Source of the DNA: Eudorina sp. 2006-703-Eu-15
Lineage: Eukaryota; Chlorophyta; Chlorophyceae; Chlamydomonadales; Volvocaceae
Direction of reading: 5' to 3'
Assembly (NCBI GenBank): GCA_003117195.1
Contig: BDSI01000005.1
Coordinates: 1,472,857 to 1,536,856, forward strand
DNA: 64,000 bases
Shown in pieces: positions 1 to 12,642 of the stretch. The translations under genes and the position numbers were made by a program. Under the pieces are notes generated by a model that saw nothing but the letters and a program-made list of their open reading frames with translations, was not told where the DNA came from and did not search any database. Positions within the stretch are counted from its first letter, which is position 1; every line of letters begins with the position of its first letter.

Positions 1-675
1 ACGTAGGTGGATTGGAGGAGACTGTCAACGAGGCGACCCTACACGCAGCGTTCTTACCTTTTGGGGAAATTAAGGAAGTCAATATACCACTAGATCATGC
101 GACTGGGACCCATCGAGGTTTCGGGTTTGTCGAATACGAGGAGAAAGAGGACGCAGCGGCTGCGATCGACAACATGCACAACGCCGAACTCTTTGGGAGG
201 GTGCTGAAAGTCAACTACGCCCAGCCCATGAAGATAAAAGGCGGCGACAAAGGCTGGAGCCATCTACCTGTTTGGGCGGACACGGACCGCTATATTGAGG
301 AACTTGAAGCCGAGGTGTGTCAGACTGGGGGGACCCACCACGGAACGGGTGGGCGGCACGGGTGGGCGGCGGTCGGCGCCCGGCGGCCGTGGGTGAGCTG
401 TCCGAACCGAAGAGCCTTTAGGACGCTGTATGCGGCCGTGCCTGTTCACCTGGCTGGATCGGAAGCAACTCAGCACGGCTGCAGTTACGGTCACTGGTTT
501 AGCAACAAACCCCTCCGACAACTGGTGAGGCATGGCCATGTTGCGCGGTTCCGTGGTCCCGCAGAATGAACTGGACGAGTATGAGAAGGAGCAGCGGAAG
601 CAGAAGGCAAAAGAGGCGACCGCTGGAGCAGCCGCTGATGGCGCGGAACAGCCGGCAGCGCCGGCGTCCACATAG
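1..675 (+). CDS. RRM protein of the PPIE/CYP33 type, 3' part of gene (exons <1..314 and 565..675)
   Basis: The gene runs in from the left edge. The first exon is open from base 3 (codons for VGGLEET...) and encodes most of an RNA recognition motif: the RNP2-like YVGGL start is at the edge and RNP1 reads HRGFGFVEY. The run [15 protein letters not shown] and the following [10 protein letters not shown] closely match the RRM of nuclear cyclophilin PPIE (CYP33), which binds RNA and sits in spliceosomes. The exon ends at 314 before a GTGTGT donor. After CAG at 562-564 the reading frame continues through an acidic, Lys-rich tail ([14 protein letters not shown]) to TAG at 673-675. PPIE proteins normally continue into a cyclophilin domain; here the protein stops after the tail, so this is an RRM-only relative or a short isoform. 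The 5' exon or exons lie outside the window. The family match is firm; calling it PPIE itself is not. Confidence 0.8.
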
Positions 676-2468
676 CAGCTGCCGCGGCCAGCGACCTCAG
701 GAATGTAGTGCTGCGCGCGCGGCGCCACTGGAGGGCTACCGCGTCTATCGGTGACTTAGTGGAGCCGTGTGGTCTTTCAGAGCGTGCGGGCTGTGCTGCT
801 GCGGCCTGGTGGTGGCGTCGCTGCCTGGGCAGACGGGCCTGCACACGGTTCAGGTGGCCGGAGGATGGCGTGCTGTACATGGCCGCACATGGCATATTTC
901 TGGTTTCGGATCCCATCCCCGTCTCGGTCGGCCTTGTTCTCCAAAGCTGGCCACCCGCTGCCAGAACTCCATGGCTGCGCGGGCGCGTCTCCGCTCCGCA
1001 GCTGGCAGTGCCGTCCAAGTAATGGCGATAGCGGCACGACCCTTCAGGGCACGAAGCCAGCAATGCCGCCATCAGAGCAATGCCGCCGTTGCTGATGGGA
1101 ACTTGGGCAGTGGCACTGGCGGTGGTGAACTGGAAGTATGCCCTGAACATCCTGGTGAGGTGGCGGACTGTCTTCCTCCTCGCTGGGTTATCCGGCGCAG
1201 GCAAGCGTCCGGACTCTGCAGACATGCGCAGTGGCAGAGTGCCAGAGCGAGAGTGCCACCAGATGGCATAGGAGCTCCTGCGCGCAATCCGTTGTCGAGA
1301 AGGCACTTTGAACCGCTCCATGTTGTTTGGGTGTCGCAGCTTCCTCAAAGGCGCTGGCAGTTGAGCGGCGGTTTGCTGTGCAGGTAGCTAGCTGTCGCAG
1401 ATGGCCGAGGAGGTGTGGTTTACTGGTCCTGTCACTGGCGCCCAGTTGGACAACGGCCAAGGCGGTCGACGTTGGCATACGTGCCGGGCCGATGTAGACG
1501 GGTGCAGGCGGGCGCTCTGGACATGACCCCACGCTCTGGACATGACCCTACGTAGCCAAGATGCCTGCAGGTGGCCTTGACCAATCGTCGGATCTTTGAC
1601 GAGCTTGTTGGTAGAAAGGCTATGTACAATTCACCAGCAGACTGCCAAGAAGGGGGCCATGGGTCGTACCATGATTTTGCATTTACCGTGGAAGGTTTGA
1701 CGGTTGGTTTGCCGGTTGTCGGCGGGCTGGGCGGGTCATAGGACCCGCTGGTCACTCATGCGCCAGCCACGAGCGTCTGCCGGGTTTGCCGAGTCCGCAA
1801 CTGCCCACACCTTCCAAAGCATATTTGTCCAATCAGTCCCGAATTAGTTCCAAACTCCCAATAAAATACATGAAATGTATGCCCCTGAAGAATTCCTTAC
1901 GCCGCAAGCCAACCTGTGGAGGCACGTACTAACCGACGATCACTCAGCCACTTGAGGTGAACTACAGCGGGCCACGCGCACCATGGCTTCTGTCAAGGCC
2001 ACGACTGTCGCTCCTAATTACCGTACCCTTTGGCAACGCATATACATGACCATCGACACAGTACTGCGTTGCTGTCCGCTCCACACCCACGGCCGCGCCA
2101 GACCTTAAACTGACTAAGTTGAGGAAGAAATACTGCGTGCAACCTGGTCATATGGCGCGGCGCCGCCGCCCAACGCCACCCACTTGTACACTTGCGACTC
2201 CGGGCCCCAGGACACGCCGCTCATTCGCGCTTCAATATTCCTTGCGGCCCAAGCGTGGAATCCACCTTCAATCCGCTGAACCGCGCTCCCACGGTCCGCG
2301 CCCTCGCCTGTTCTGCATGGGACCATTCAGCTCAGTGGGGGCCACAGCAATGCATCCCAGTTCACCTCACCTCTCAAGCAGCACCCTCCGCTCCGCCCTC
2401 TGTGCGCCAGGGCCAGGAGTTTCGGGTGCTTCTGCGGGAGGTGCAACTGCTGTGCCGCCCCTGCTCAG
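676..2468. other. Convergent intergenic region, nothing recognised
   Basis: This lies between the ends of a plus-strand and a minus-strand gene. I see no exon chain with consistent splice phases and no known domain; the overlapping short ORFs are typical GC-rich shadows. It may hold both 3' UTRs. An AATAAA-like stretch occurs near 1858-1866. Confidence 0.4.
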
Positions 2469-5400
2469 CTACTTGGCACCACCACTGCCGTTGCCGTTGG
2501 CGAGCAGCGCCTTCAGCCGGGACCAGGTCGCGAGCCCCGGACCGAACCCGTCGAACTTGGCCCTCGCCGCTGGGAAGCTCCCCTAGCCGCAAACACGGAC
2601 ATGAGCCAGCGAGTTGTTGTTGTGGTGGTGGTGATGGTGGTGGTCCGGTTCCGAGAAGGCACACCAGCGGAAAGCGGCGTACCCACATGTCTGATGACCT
2701 TGGATGCATGTCCAGATGCAGTGCCCCACGAAGCGCAAGGCTACGAGCGGCCCTGCGGGAACCCGTCCACATACCTACCCGGCGCCACCCAACCACGCCA
2801 ACCCGCAAGGAGCAGAGTCCCAGGGTCATGGCGCCGTCCCACAGGGCTTAGCGCGCCTGCCCCAGCTCGCCGGGAACCCTGCCACGGCCCACCGCCTGGC
2901 CGGTCGGTGCCCTCCACCGCACCTGTGTCGCGAACTTGCGGGGCACCGCGACGGGGAGCAAACCCGCTCCGGCAGCCGCCTGAGCCGCAGTGAAGGAGTG
3001 GGTGCAGAGCCGTCATAAACGGGACACATGACAAAAAGAGGGGCCGGAAGGTTGCGACACGAGCGTTAAGATCGCAACTTCGCAAGGTTTGCTTGCATGC
3101 TGCTGAGGAGACGGGGACCCGCGCAGCTGTACACTCCCCGCGGGCTCGGCCCCTGTCCTAACACGATCAGCTCTGCGCAGTCCCCAGCGCCGCATCATGC
3201 ACCTTGATCCGTCCGTCCGCACCTGCAGCATGGAGTTGCTGGCCGCCACCGCCACCGTGCGGGCGGCCGGAGTGCCCGTGGTGGCGACCAGGGCCCCCAG
3301 GAACTCGGGACTGATGCGCTGCTGGGCGCCGCCTGGGCCGAGGGTTGGGTGGATGGGTGGTGTGTGTCCGCGTGCGCTTGTTCATTGTGAATGGTTTGTG
3401 CGTGTTTAGTGGAAGTCCTTTGTTTGTATGCGTGTGTTTAATGAGGAACCCGCCCAGAGCCGCCCCAGCCCATATGTGTGTGTGTGCGTGTGTGTGGTGG
3501 ACAGGTGCACAATGGGGAGGCACCCCAGCAGCCGACGCGCAGCTGTCGGGGATGAAGTAAAAATTCAAACACCCCGACCCGACCCGACCCGATTCCGGCT
3601 GCGCGGCGGTCGGGCCGTACCTACCCGCGGCCATAAGGGAGGGGTCCAGGCCCAGTCCTAGGAGCTTGCCGCCGTCATCCCCGTCCGCCGGCCCTGGCCC
3701 CTCCCCCTGCGCTCGTGGTGGTCCAGGGAGGACGGCAATGTGGGGGGAGGAGGACAAAGTGGGCGACACAGTGTCACCGGGCAGCTAGTAAACGTTTGGG
3801 CAGCGGCGGTGCAAAATGAGTTCCTGCGGGACGGGTCATCCTTCTGCCACTCGCTTGCTACCGTGCTGTCGATGCGCCCCCACCTTCCAGCTGCACACCA
3901 GCTGCATGGCCGCCCGCTGCTTCAGGTCCCCGGCCGCCGCGGAGAGCATCTGGGACAGCATGGGGGTGGGCGCCTCGTCGCCTGCAGCCGGGAGCGGGAA
4001 AGGCAAGGGCGGGCAGGATGGCTGATTGCTGCTCGTCGTTGATGGTGGGTTGCTCGTTGGACGATTCATTGTGCGGGAGGTGATAAGTGGATGGTGGTCG
4101 GCTGGCATGGGGTGACTGGTGACGCCTCTACGGTATGGGGCGGAGGACATCTCGTCCGGTTCGCTGGTCTTCTCCGTCCCGTTTCCTGCCCGCCCCCCAG
4201 CTGCGGCTACCTAACGCAGGTACCCGTGCTGCCCTGAACTCAGCTTGCCTTAACGCCCTTGCCTACGAAGCCATGGCCGCGACATCCCGCCCTAGCACCC
4301 TCCTGCGAGGCCCCCGCCCATCAGCGGCGGTCAGGCCGCGCCCACCTCTGCTGCCCGGGTCCGGCGGCGCCAGGGTGAAGGTGAAGATCCGCACCGTCGC
4401 CGCCAGCTCCGGCCCCAGCAGGCGGCGGCACGAGGCGCCCAACTCCTCCGGCAGGGTGCACTGCGTGCCGCACAGCAGCGACACCACCCCGCCACCGGAG
4501 GCCGCATCCGACATCACCTGGCGGCGTTGGCGGTAACAAATGCGTCGCATCCCACCGTCGTCATATAAAGGTCAGGTCAGGTGACACTACCGCGGTTAGG
4601 CGGTTTAAGGTCCTGGGTTCGAGTCCCAGGGTGGACCCCGACATTGTTCGGGAGCATGAGATTATGGCTAGCTGCTGAGATGTGGAGTTGAGATCACAGT
4701 TGATGGATTGAGATTCACGCGCTAGATCGGTGGCGATTGCTGAACCCTCTGTCTCTACGGATGTGCGGGTGAATGGATCAGGTGGGATCCTTGGTTGGCA
4801 GGATCAACCGCCTTGGACCCTCGGTTCGTATGGCGTAGGTTCGGTGTGATGATGGTTGAAGGTGTCCTATAGCATCATATAAAATCGACATAAACCCTTA
4901 GACAGGGCCCGGAAGCCTATCCACACTGTAACGGTACTACTACTACTACAGATGCGTCGGAGTGGGGTGACATGGGGCACGACACGGGCCTCCGAATGCG
5001 GTGGTGCTGCCCTCGCGCACTCCAAGCAACGCGCCGCCAACTGTTTCAGCTACGCCTGCTGCAAGCCTCCTCCATCAAGACATGAAGCCTTCTTTGGCCG
5101 TCCGCACCCGTCTGCTGAGTGTTGGCTAGCGACCCCGCGACGCTTCCGCTTCGCGCCTCTCCACCAGCCCCGAACCCTGGCCCGGGAAAGCAACCGCATC
5201 ATCCCAAACCCCAGAATACTTTTAACACCAATTATGTACGAAATGACGTAACACTGATATGTGATACCCCATCATACGACACACGCTCCGACACCTCGGA
5301 CCTGTTTGACGTCCGGCCGCAGCGGCACGCCGTCCCTGGCAAGCAGCTTGGCCAGCTCCTGCTGTTTCAGCTGGTGCACCTTGCGCACGAAGGCAGAGCG

Positions 5401-6013
5401 CTCCGAGGTCGCCACCATCATGGGCCAACCGACTGTAGGCGGGAGAAGTGGGGAACGCCGGATCAGGCCGAGCCGGGCCGGGCTGGGCCGAGGGTGACGG
5501 GGTGTTGGGTTGGGAGGGTTGCATAGGAAGGGCGATAAGTAGGGGGTTCTTCAGCACGCCCGCCGACAATTTGCAGCGTCGCCGCGCGCTGGCGACTGGG
5601 TGCGCGATGCTTTGTGGTGCCGGTGTGCAGGCCCATAAAGCCGTCACCGCATTCATGCGCCCCGGAGACGAGATTGCTGCCGGAGAGCACTTGGGCAGCC
5701 CATGGAGTCCGCGTGAAGAGAGTCTTGCGTTCAATCCCGGAGATGGGGCTCCGAGCTGGGAGCGTGGGCCCGGGCAACCCGCCATGCCCTGGAAACGTAC
5801 GACACGACCTTCCGATGTCCAAACAACAAACATGCAGCTCGTGGTCCAGCTACTCAGGGTTCGCCGTCGCGCTGGTTGGACTTTGGGAGAAATTTTCTAG
5901 TTCTCCCCGAGTTTACCCGTGGTGTAATAGGCGATGATGAGGCCCTCCCCGGTGCCGTCGCTGATGCCCAGCAGGTCGTTGTACACGGGGGGAGACCATT
6001 GCACGCAGTCCAT
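2469..6013 (-). CDS. Unidentified seven-exon gene, about 267 residues
   Basis: Exons read on the minus strand: 6013-5917, 5432-5302, 4517-4346, 3981-3884, 3706-3625, 3332-3223 and 2582-2469 (TAG at 2469-2471). Every junction has GT donor and AG acceptor and all phases agree (1,0,1,0,1,0), which is strong evidence for a real gene. The start at 6013 opens MDCVQWSPPVYNDLL; an upstream exon is possible, because the frame stays open a little further through AFNNAFHSIG. The protein has a Lys/Gln-rich helix (FVRKVHQLKQQELAKLL), a hydrophobic stretch with several Cys (SLLCGTQCTLPEELGASC) and an Ala/Gly-rich C-terminus ending in a Trp-containing helix. I recognise no domain, and no signal peptide or membrane segment stands out. 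Function unknown. Confidence 0.6.
4575..4660 (+). other. tRNA-like 3' half with B box (possible SINE or tRNA relic), inside an intron
   Basis: A perfect T-arm with five paired bases on each side of TTCGAGT (4613-4629) contains a Pol III B box and is followed by GGTGGACCCC. I cannot find the matching acceptor 5' strand or a proper anticodon arm upstream. It sits in the intron between 4517 and 5302 of the minus-strand gene. A tRNA-derived SINE head or an old tRNA relic fits better than a working tRNA. Confidence 0.3.
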
Positions 6014-7221
6014 GCCGATGGAATGAAATGCGTTGTTGAAGGCCTTTGGCGGGAAGGTTGCGGAAAACGGGCAGCAGGAATGCGATCAGCGCGCGGGTGG
6101 CACGTGTCCAGAAGCCGCAAGAATGGCTGTCGTCCGTGGAAGCGGAGCAGACCTGGCGTTCCGTCTGGTTGTCTTTATGATAGAGGTGCATCGCAAATAC
6201 AGCCCTTCAAATCGCTTTACGCCTCAGATGTTCAAAATCCTACCGTCGGGAAATCGAACTCATCCCAGCAGCTAGGCACTGGTACTGCAAAACGGTATGC
6301 TTCAGAGCGCACATGGCATGTTGTCCTCACCACCCTATGTCCATCAAGATGTATGTCCATGACAGCTCCATCGACCTCGAGTAAAAGACCCGCTGGACTA
6401 GCTTCCGATGTGGCGGAGGGCAAGACCGACCGTGACGCTGAGATGCGCGAACGTCCAGCGCCCCAGAAAACACAGCGACTATGGCATTTCTGTAAGTCCG
6501 GTGGAGAAAGGGACGGCCTTGCAACTGGTGACCACCTTCCCGAAAGATGTTGCGGAAGAGTCAACCCACAACGTCAGCTCACCTGTGGGCTTCGAGCTCG
6601 ATGTAAGCTATCTTTCCTTGACGCAAAACGACTGCGTGTCGATGTGTGAATCGCTTTCATTTTCAAGCCTATCACACCACTGGAAAGTGTCAGATGACCT
6701 GGTCCTGCGTGGCACGAGGATTGCACAAATTTCATACACAAATGAAGTATTCAATGTGCAAAGAATTGTTTAAAACAACGGGAGCGGCGTTGCATCTTGC
6801 CTTGTTGCAAGCTGCGCATCCGACCGTTACAGTTTCCGTTATCATAAGGGACAACGGGGAGCAACTACCTTACGGGTCGTTCCTGACGCACTGTTACCTT
6901 TGATATATACACGGCAATTCACACAGCTGGCAACCTCCCGTGGAATGCCGCGAAGTAGAAACAATGTGCGGTCGTCAGAGGCCATCGTACCACCAGATGC
7001 AAACGTGTTATGTTGGAAGGCGGAATGGAGCTTAATGAATCCATGGCATGATACAAGTGATGCACCTACATCGACGATAGTCCCCATAACGACCGACTGG
7101 ATTGTTCTCAGCATGCCAACAGGCGTCAACCTGCGTCAACAACCGTTGAACGGCGGTGGTAATAACTCCCCATGGACGGTTTTTTAGAAGATTTGCCTTA
7201 CACACCATGAGACTGCGCTGC

Positions 7222-7264
7222 CCATTATTGATGTTACAGTGGACCCCGCGGGTCATCGGTGACA
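7222..7264 (+). repeat. Dispersed repeat copy 1 (partner near 19186-19232, minus strand)
   Basis: About 40 bases around GGACCCCGCGGGTCATC, with ATGTTACAG on the left and GTGACAGC on the right, are shared with the reverse complement of 19186-19232 with only a few differences. The ATGTTAC edge could be a transposon terminus, but element ends are not defined. Confidence 0.5.
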
Positions 7265-7298
7265 GCACGGGTAATTGCATGACATGCATATGGCGTAC

Positions 7299-7369
7299 GA
7301 GTACGGACGACATTGTGTGTTTCTTAAGCAGGCAAAACAGGAGTGCGGAGTACGGACGACATTGTGTGT
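7299..7369. repeat. Direct duplication of a 22-bp unit around a TG microsatellite
   Basis: The 22-mer beginning GAGTACGGACGACATTG occurs at 7299-7320 and again at 7348-7369, the second copy running into (TG)n. The spacer holds GCAGGCAAAACAGGAGTGCG, which recurs with one difference on the minus strand at about 33693-33714, also beside a CA/TG microsatellite. Confidence 0.7.
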
Positions 7370-8236
7370 GTGTGTGTGCTGCAGAAGGGACATCCTCTTA
7401 TAAATGGCCAGTGGAAATGAAGATGATCATTAGTACAGCCTGGGTAATGACTTTAACCTTGCGAGCAAGCGCATGGGTTCCAAGGAGTCATCCCTGCGCG
7501 TGGCGAGCCTTACTGTAGTGACTGTTACATCATGTCATATGGCGATGGACACTTATAAACCAGCCATTCAGATACAGATAATACGTATGGTTTTCACTCT
7601 GGTTATCTTCTGGCCTAATTCTGGAGAACTCTAGTTCAGGGCGGTTAAGTGGCGCAAATCCCGCAGCATCAATCCCGCCGCAGGATAATACTTAATTAAA
7701 GTAATTGTTGGTGGCCGCTTCATTAAATGCGACGTCGCATCTTTGGGAAGTGGAAACTTGAAAGTGACCCATTACGGCTTCGGAGCGCTCCACCCGGCGC
7801 CCCTGGGCAGCTACGCTCCTTCCAAATTATACCACAACATACCAGGTCTAAATTTTATAAATGATGAAGGGTTTAGCAAGGAGTGCGCCCGCCCAAGGGC
7901 GCAGCGCGCAAGGCGTAGGTCACCCTACGCACTTTCCAGTTTCCACATTCCAATTTTTCGGCGCTGTACAAATCGAACATTTAACAGCCATATGCAGCGC
8001 TCGCACGACGCAACGCTTACATTTTTCCATGGCTTGCAACTGGGCAAAGCAGTTGGTCGTACATCTTCAGAACTCATTCATCATCTCATCATCAACAGGC
8101 TAGTTTTGAGAGCTGTATGTTTGTTATGCTACAGTAATATATGTTTTAATTAGGTATTCATTCCCCTAGCTGAACAACGTCGTCTGTGACCTCACTACTG
8201 CGTTCCAGTTCCGCTTTTCGAGCTGCGCGTAAGAGC

Positions 8237-11200
8237 ATGTTGCAGCAAAGCGGTGTAAAGGTTCGATCTATTCAATTTGGACGTTGCAGCGCCAGATCGC
8301 GGGTATGTGCGCGCCCCACCGCTGCTACGCCCACTACGCCCACTGCTGTGCCACCTGTCAGCGTCACCGAAGCCCCTGGGCGCGACCCCGAGCTCCAGGT
8401 GAGGTCCATGATACCATGTCTTAGTCGCGTCGCCACTACTTTGGTGTGGAACAAAAAATGGTGGCTGTCCCCCGTAAAATTGAAGACACGGTGGATGAGT
8501 CTATGAGTACATTCGCCAGAAATGGGAATGAATTTATTCAGTGAAGATCCGAATCAAACCTTCCACGTTCTCAGGGTGTTGAATCCGGGCCTTGACCGTT
8601 GGAGGAACGCTGCCTTCTCGGGAACTGATTTACTGCCTGCGCGCTTCGTATTCCGCTGTATCCAAATGATCGATCCAATAATTGTTATGAAATTTTAAGG
8701 GAAACGCGGTTGAGTGCGGCAATGCGACTTCGACTGCTCAGCAATGACGCCCCGCCAGCCTGCGTGAGCAAGCGCTTACAGACATCGTAGACATAAATGC
8801 GACACCTACATTTGCAGTTCAGCTGCGCCATGCCCTTTGGACGCCTGTCTTCCGTAGTAGCGCAGCGCGTCACGGGTAGGGTAACCCCGCCCACGATCGC
8901 ACATGCCTGCTGGTTTGCGGTTGCGCAGGCAGCTCTGGATGAACTTTTCAAGAACACCGTTCTCAAAGGCCTCAAGTAGGCATTGGCTTAGCGGGAAGCT
9001 TAGTGTATCCCATCCGCCTGGGTGCTGTCTGTTTACAGTGCTGCTTGTGGGTTTATGTGCTCTGTTGTTCCAAGGTTGTTGTCGTCCTGCCAACCATGTG
9101 CGGCTTGCATTGCCTCTCGGGACAGTCATGAAACGTCTCTAACCTCTTCCCTGCATGAGGCGTCAAGGACGCTGGCGGTTGTAACACGTGGCAGACAACT
9201 GTCAGGTGCCGTACTAACCGACCGCGGGACTGCTGTCTGTTCAGGCGGGTGTATACGGAGGAGATCAAGGACAACATCGAGCGGCTTCAGGAGCTGGGCA
9301 GCCGGTTGGGGCTCAACCGCATCAACCCGGAATGGAATGACGGTGCGTGATGTGGCAAGGCAAGCCATGCGCTCAAGCTTGAACTCTTGTCAGTACTTCA
9401 CCGAAACGTGCGAAAACTCGGCTGACAGTAACTTGGGGTGCACAGAGGTCGGTTGGCAGTTAGGACCTTCGTACACTTTCCATTTGATCTGCGCTGGCAG
9501 ATGGCTCCCCACGTGCTCAGTGTGTCGGTGCGGATGGGCCTTCCAGACCGATACAAGGGGGCGCCTCTCGAGACCCCGTTTCCAGCCGTAACTGTGGGCC
9601 ACCGCCGGGGAAGGGGATAGCCTGTTGTCCAAGGTAGTAGCTTGTTGATAGGGCCGCCTGAGTGGCGAAGACCCCCTTGATTGGGCTTTGTCCTAACCAA
9701 CGACTGGCTCCCGTAGACGTGCTGGTTCCCCACCGTATCGAACGGACCCCGGCTGCGTCTTCCGTGCGCTTATGGTACTCTTCAGATTTTCCCTGTGCAG
9801 TGTGAGGAGACTCTTGAGCATTACCGGTGACCTTCGGGGTCCACTATACGTGACTCATTCATGGTTGTGTTGGTAGGACCGTGTAGGATGGCCGAGTGTG
9901 CCGTTAAATGCGCCTGCCATCGGGCCTAACAGGCGCCTTTCGTGGGCTGCTCACCAGCATCCACGCGGGCATCAACGACGACGACCAGTGCACCATGGCC
10001 CGCCTAACCTTTGGGAAGGTGGGACCGAAAGACCTGATGGTGCAGCTGGACCAGGCGGAGGCGGCAGGGCTGGCTGAGGGGCCAGACCAGGTCAGTCAGT
10101 AGCGCGGGGTTTGGATGTACCTTACTGCGGGACGTGGCTGGGTTCACGGCTTGCGGAAACCATGACGGAACAGCCCGACATGTCCCGTGAGGCCCGCGAG
10201 GGACCTGCACATGTTTTGTTGCGGCACAGCCCCTTGGTGTGCTTGCGGTGAAGGGTTGTCGCCCATAACAGTTAACTTATCGCCGCGCTTGCTTGTTGCT
10301 TGGCCGCCCAGCCCACCAGCCGCCTCCACGCGTTGCTCATTTGGTGCGGACCGTGTTCTGATGTCCGTCCGGTCGCAGATCAAGGGCCCGGCGGCTGACT
10401 TCCCCGAGGACCCCGCCCGGGCCTACGCCCTGGTGTCGTACTTCAAGATCCTGAGTAACGGAGTCTTCGGCCGCCTGACCGCCAAGGGGTTGTACAGTCT
10501 GGACGAGGAGGACCCTGCCAAGTAAGTGTGCGTCGTGAGGTCGCCACCCAGCGGCCACTCCCGGTACGTAGCGCTCATACCAGCTGTACAGCTGCATGGG
10601 GGTCACTACGCTACAGGTGGTGAAGTGCGGTAGCTGTCCGCGGTAGCTGTCTATACATCTCACCAGCGGGACAATTACTAGTACGACCGCCTGCCGGCAC
10701 GCACAGAGCAATACTCAATGTGCTGTGGAACTTCCGAACGCGGTAGGCTGACGCCCGTCGGGGTCGTCGCGCAGGCTTCACGTCACATTCGCCGGCTTGC
10801 TGCTGGAGCCCGCCCACCCCGACCCGCGCTCGCTGGCGTTGTGGCGCGAGGCCCTGGCGGCGGACAACCCGGACATGGTGCGTCTCTGGGGTTTCCTACA
10901 GTGGTGGGACTGCAGCGATGCCACCGCCGGGCTGCAAGCAGACCTCGCGGGAAGTCAGCTGCCACACGGCTGTTCCCTGCAAGTTCAGTCTGTGTCACAC
11001 AGTACATGAGACGCAGCGGGGTACACGAATCCGTCGTTCACGGAGCCGGCTGTGGTGCACGTCGCCTATGCACGTATGCTCCACAGGCCCGCGCCCAGAT
11101 GCATGCATGTCATCATGTTGTGTATCATCTGAAATCGGCCGGCATCGCGTGCTGTCCAATGTCACCACCTCAACGCTGTCTTCCCGCTGCTGCCCACCCG

Positions 11201-11369
11201 TCTTGACCTTTTGGGCCCTACGAAGGGTCCCAACGGCGCCATCTTCGTGCCCCTAGAGCCCCGGCCCAAGGCGTTCGTACGCTACATGGTGATGGAGCCC
11301 GACCTGCAGCTCGCGATCACCCACAGGGCCTCCTTGATCACCATGCAGCGTGTGCCTCTGAGCGGGTAG
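8237..11369 (+). CDS. Unidentified protein with putative chloroplast transit peptide, seven exons
   Basis: Exons: 8237-8398, 8929-8975, 9245-9342, 9933-10090, 10379-10521, 10775-10877 and 11226-11369 (TAG 11367-11369). Donors are mostly GTGCGT, GTCAGT or GTAAGT and all phases agree (0,2,1,0,2,0). The last acceptor is a less usual AAG, so that junction is the weakest. The N-terminus (MLQQSGVKVRSIQFGRC) is Arg/Ser/Ala-rich and lacks acidic residues until about position 45, like algal plastid transit peptides. The mature part has a charged helix (RVYTEEIKDNIERLQELG), a second helix block (SYFKILSNGVFGRLTAKGLY) and a C-terminal strand-rich part (GAIFVPLEPRPKAFVRYM). It is about 250 residues long. 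I do not recognise the family. Plastid location is inference from the N-terminus only. Confidence 0.65.
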
Positions 11370-12642
11370 CCGTTTGGATCACAGTGAGGTCTGTGTGTGG
11401 AGCCGCTGCAGGCCGCTGAGACACGAACTGAGATGAACACAACCAACGCGAGCGCATCACCTGCCGGCATGCCTGCACGGTGGTGTGCAAAACTCTGGAT
11501 GGGGGCCCTGTCGTGATGACTCAGGATTACCCGAGGCCTGACGCGAATGACAATGGCTTTGTACCGACGTCATTGAGTAGAACAGCGAGCGCGGGGCCTC
11601 AGTACGCACACGGTGAACCCCTGCACGGCTGAGGTGCGAGAGGGGCGAGGCGAGGACTGACCCCAGGTTGAGTATTGCAGCGTCGATGGATGGGTATCCG
11701 CAGCAACCATTTAATCAATTTGCATATACATCTAGCCGTGTCAGATGATGTCTCCGTTGAATGCTGCCGATTGAGAGGTGATTAGGTCGATGACGACAGC
11801 TGTGTCCCTAAACATATGCATCGGTGGTCCTAGATACCGATAACCTGTCGGGATGTCCCAGGTGATCAATGGTTATCCGCGCGGAGAATTTGAGCCTATT
11901 GAGCTGCAGCTGTACATAGCGACGTGATGGGCGGCGAGGTGGTCTGAGTCGTTGCGGAGGGATGTTGTTTGAAGGTACCGCAGGCAGAACTGGATGTAGC
12001 GCAACGGCCGATGGCAGTGACGTTTTTGGGTGAAGTTTTGGTACACGACATACGTACCCTTCTGGTACGGCGCTGTTCCCGAGCTGAATCCACGGACTGC
12101 TCGTCGACCCGACACCTATCTTCGTACCGGGTAAATTACATTCGGGGTCGATCACTGGGGGTCCAGCCGGGGCATAGCCGGATGCGATGAGCCGTATAAG
12201 TTGCTCATGGAGACACTCATTGAACTGGGTCGCTGTGGACTATCCTCCTCATCTGTGAGTCTTCGATCGTTGGGTCGAAGGGGTCGAACCTGCACCAGCG
12301 TACCTTTGGAGTACGGTACCCAGCCACTGAACCAAGGCGACCTCCATCACTCGGGTCACTCTCAAGTACTCAGCCAAATCTTTGTTGTAGCATGCCACTT
12401 TCTGGCAAAATGTCCGCTTGGCTCGTGCTGCATTTCGCAGATGCGTGGGTCTTGTCGACCAGTGCCCCTTACCTCCCCCCGTGCAAAAAGTTCAAACCCG
12501 TGGACGCCCCTCACATCTCCTCATTGACAATGAACATGACTGCCTATGCATTGCTTGTTCATGCATCGTGAGCAACGTCCATTGTCGCCAACAACACACG
12601 GCACGACCACCAACAAGCTGCGTACCAGCCGGACGGAATCAT
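11370..12642. other. Convergent intergenic region, no gene found
   Basis: This holds the presumed 3' UTRs of the flanking convergent genes. I see no supported exon. A degenerate tRNA-like fold on the minus strand near 12277-12353 is discussed among the rejected items. Confidence 0.4.

Larger units (their letters stand above)
6014..8236. other. Divergent intergenic region with repeats
   Basis: This lies between the minus-strand gene starting at 6013 and the plus-strand gene starting at 8237. It is less GC-rich than the genes and has no exon chain I can support. It holds the duplicated 22-mer at 7299-7320 and 7348-7369, a short TG run, and a segment at about 7222-7264 that recurs inverted near 19186-19232. 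Confidence 0.4.

Noticed and set aside
12277..12353. tRNA-like fold on the minus strand with B box GGTTCGACC and an anticodon stem CGTAC/GTACG
   Set aside because: The acceptor stem pairs at only about four of seven positions, position 33 is not T, and the D-arm is irregular. At best a decayed tRNA or SINE head.
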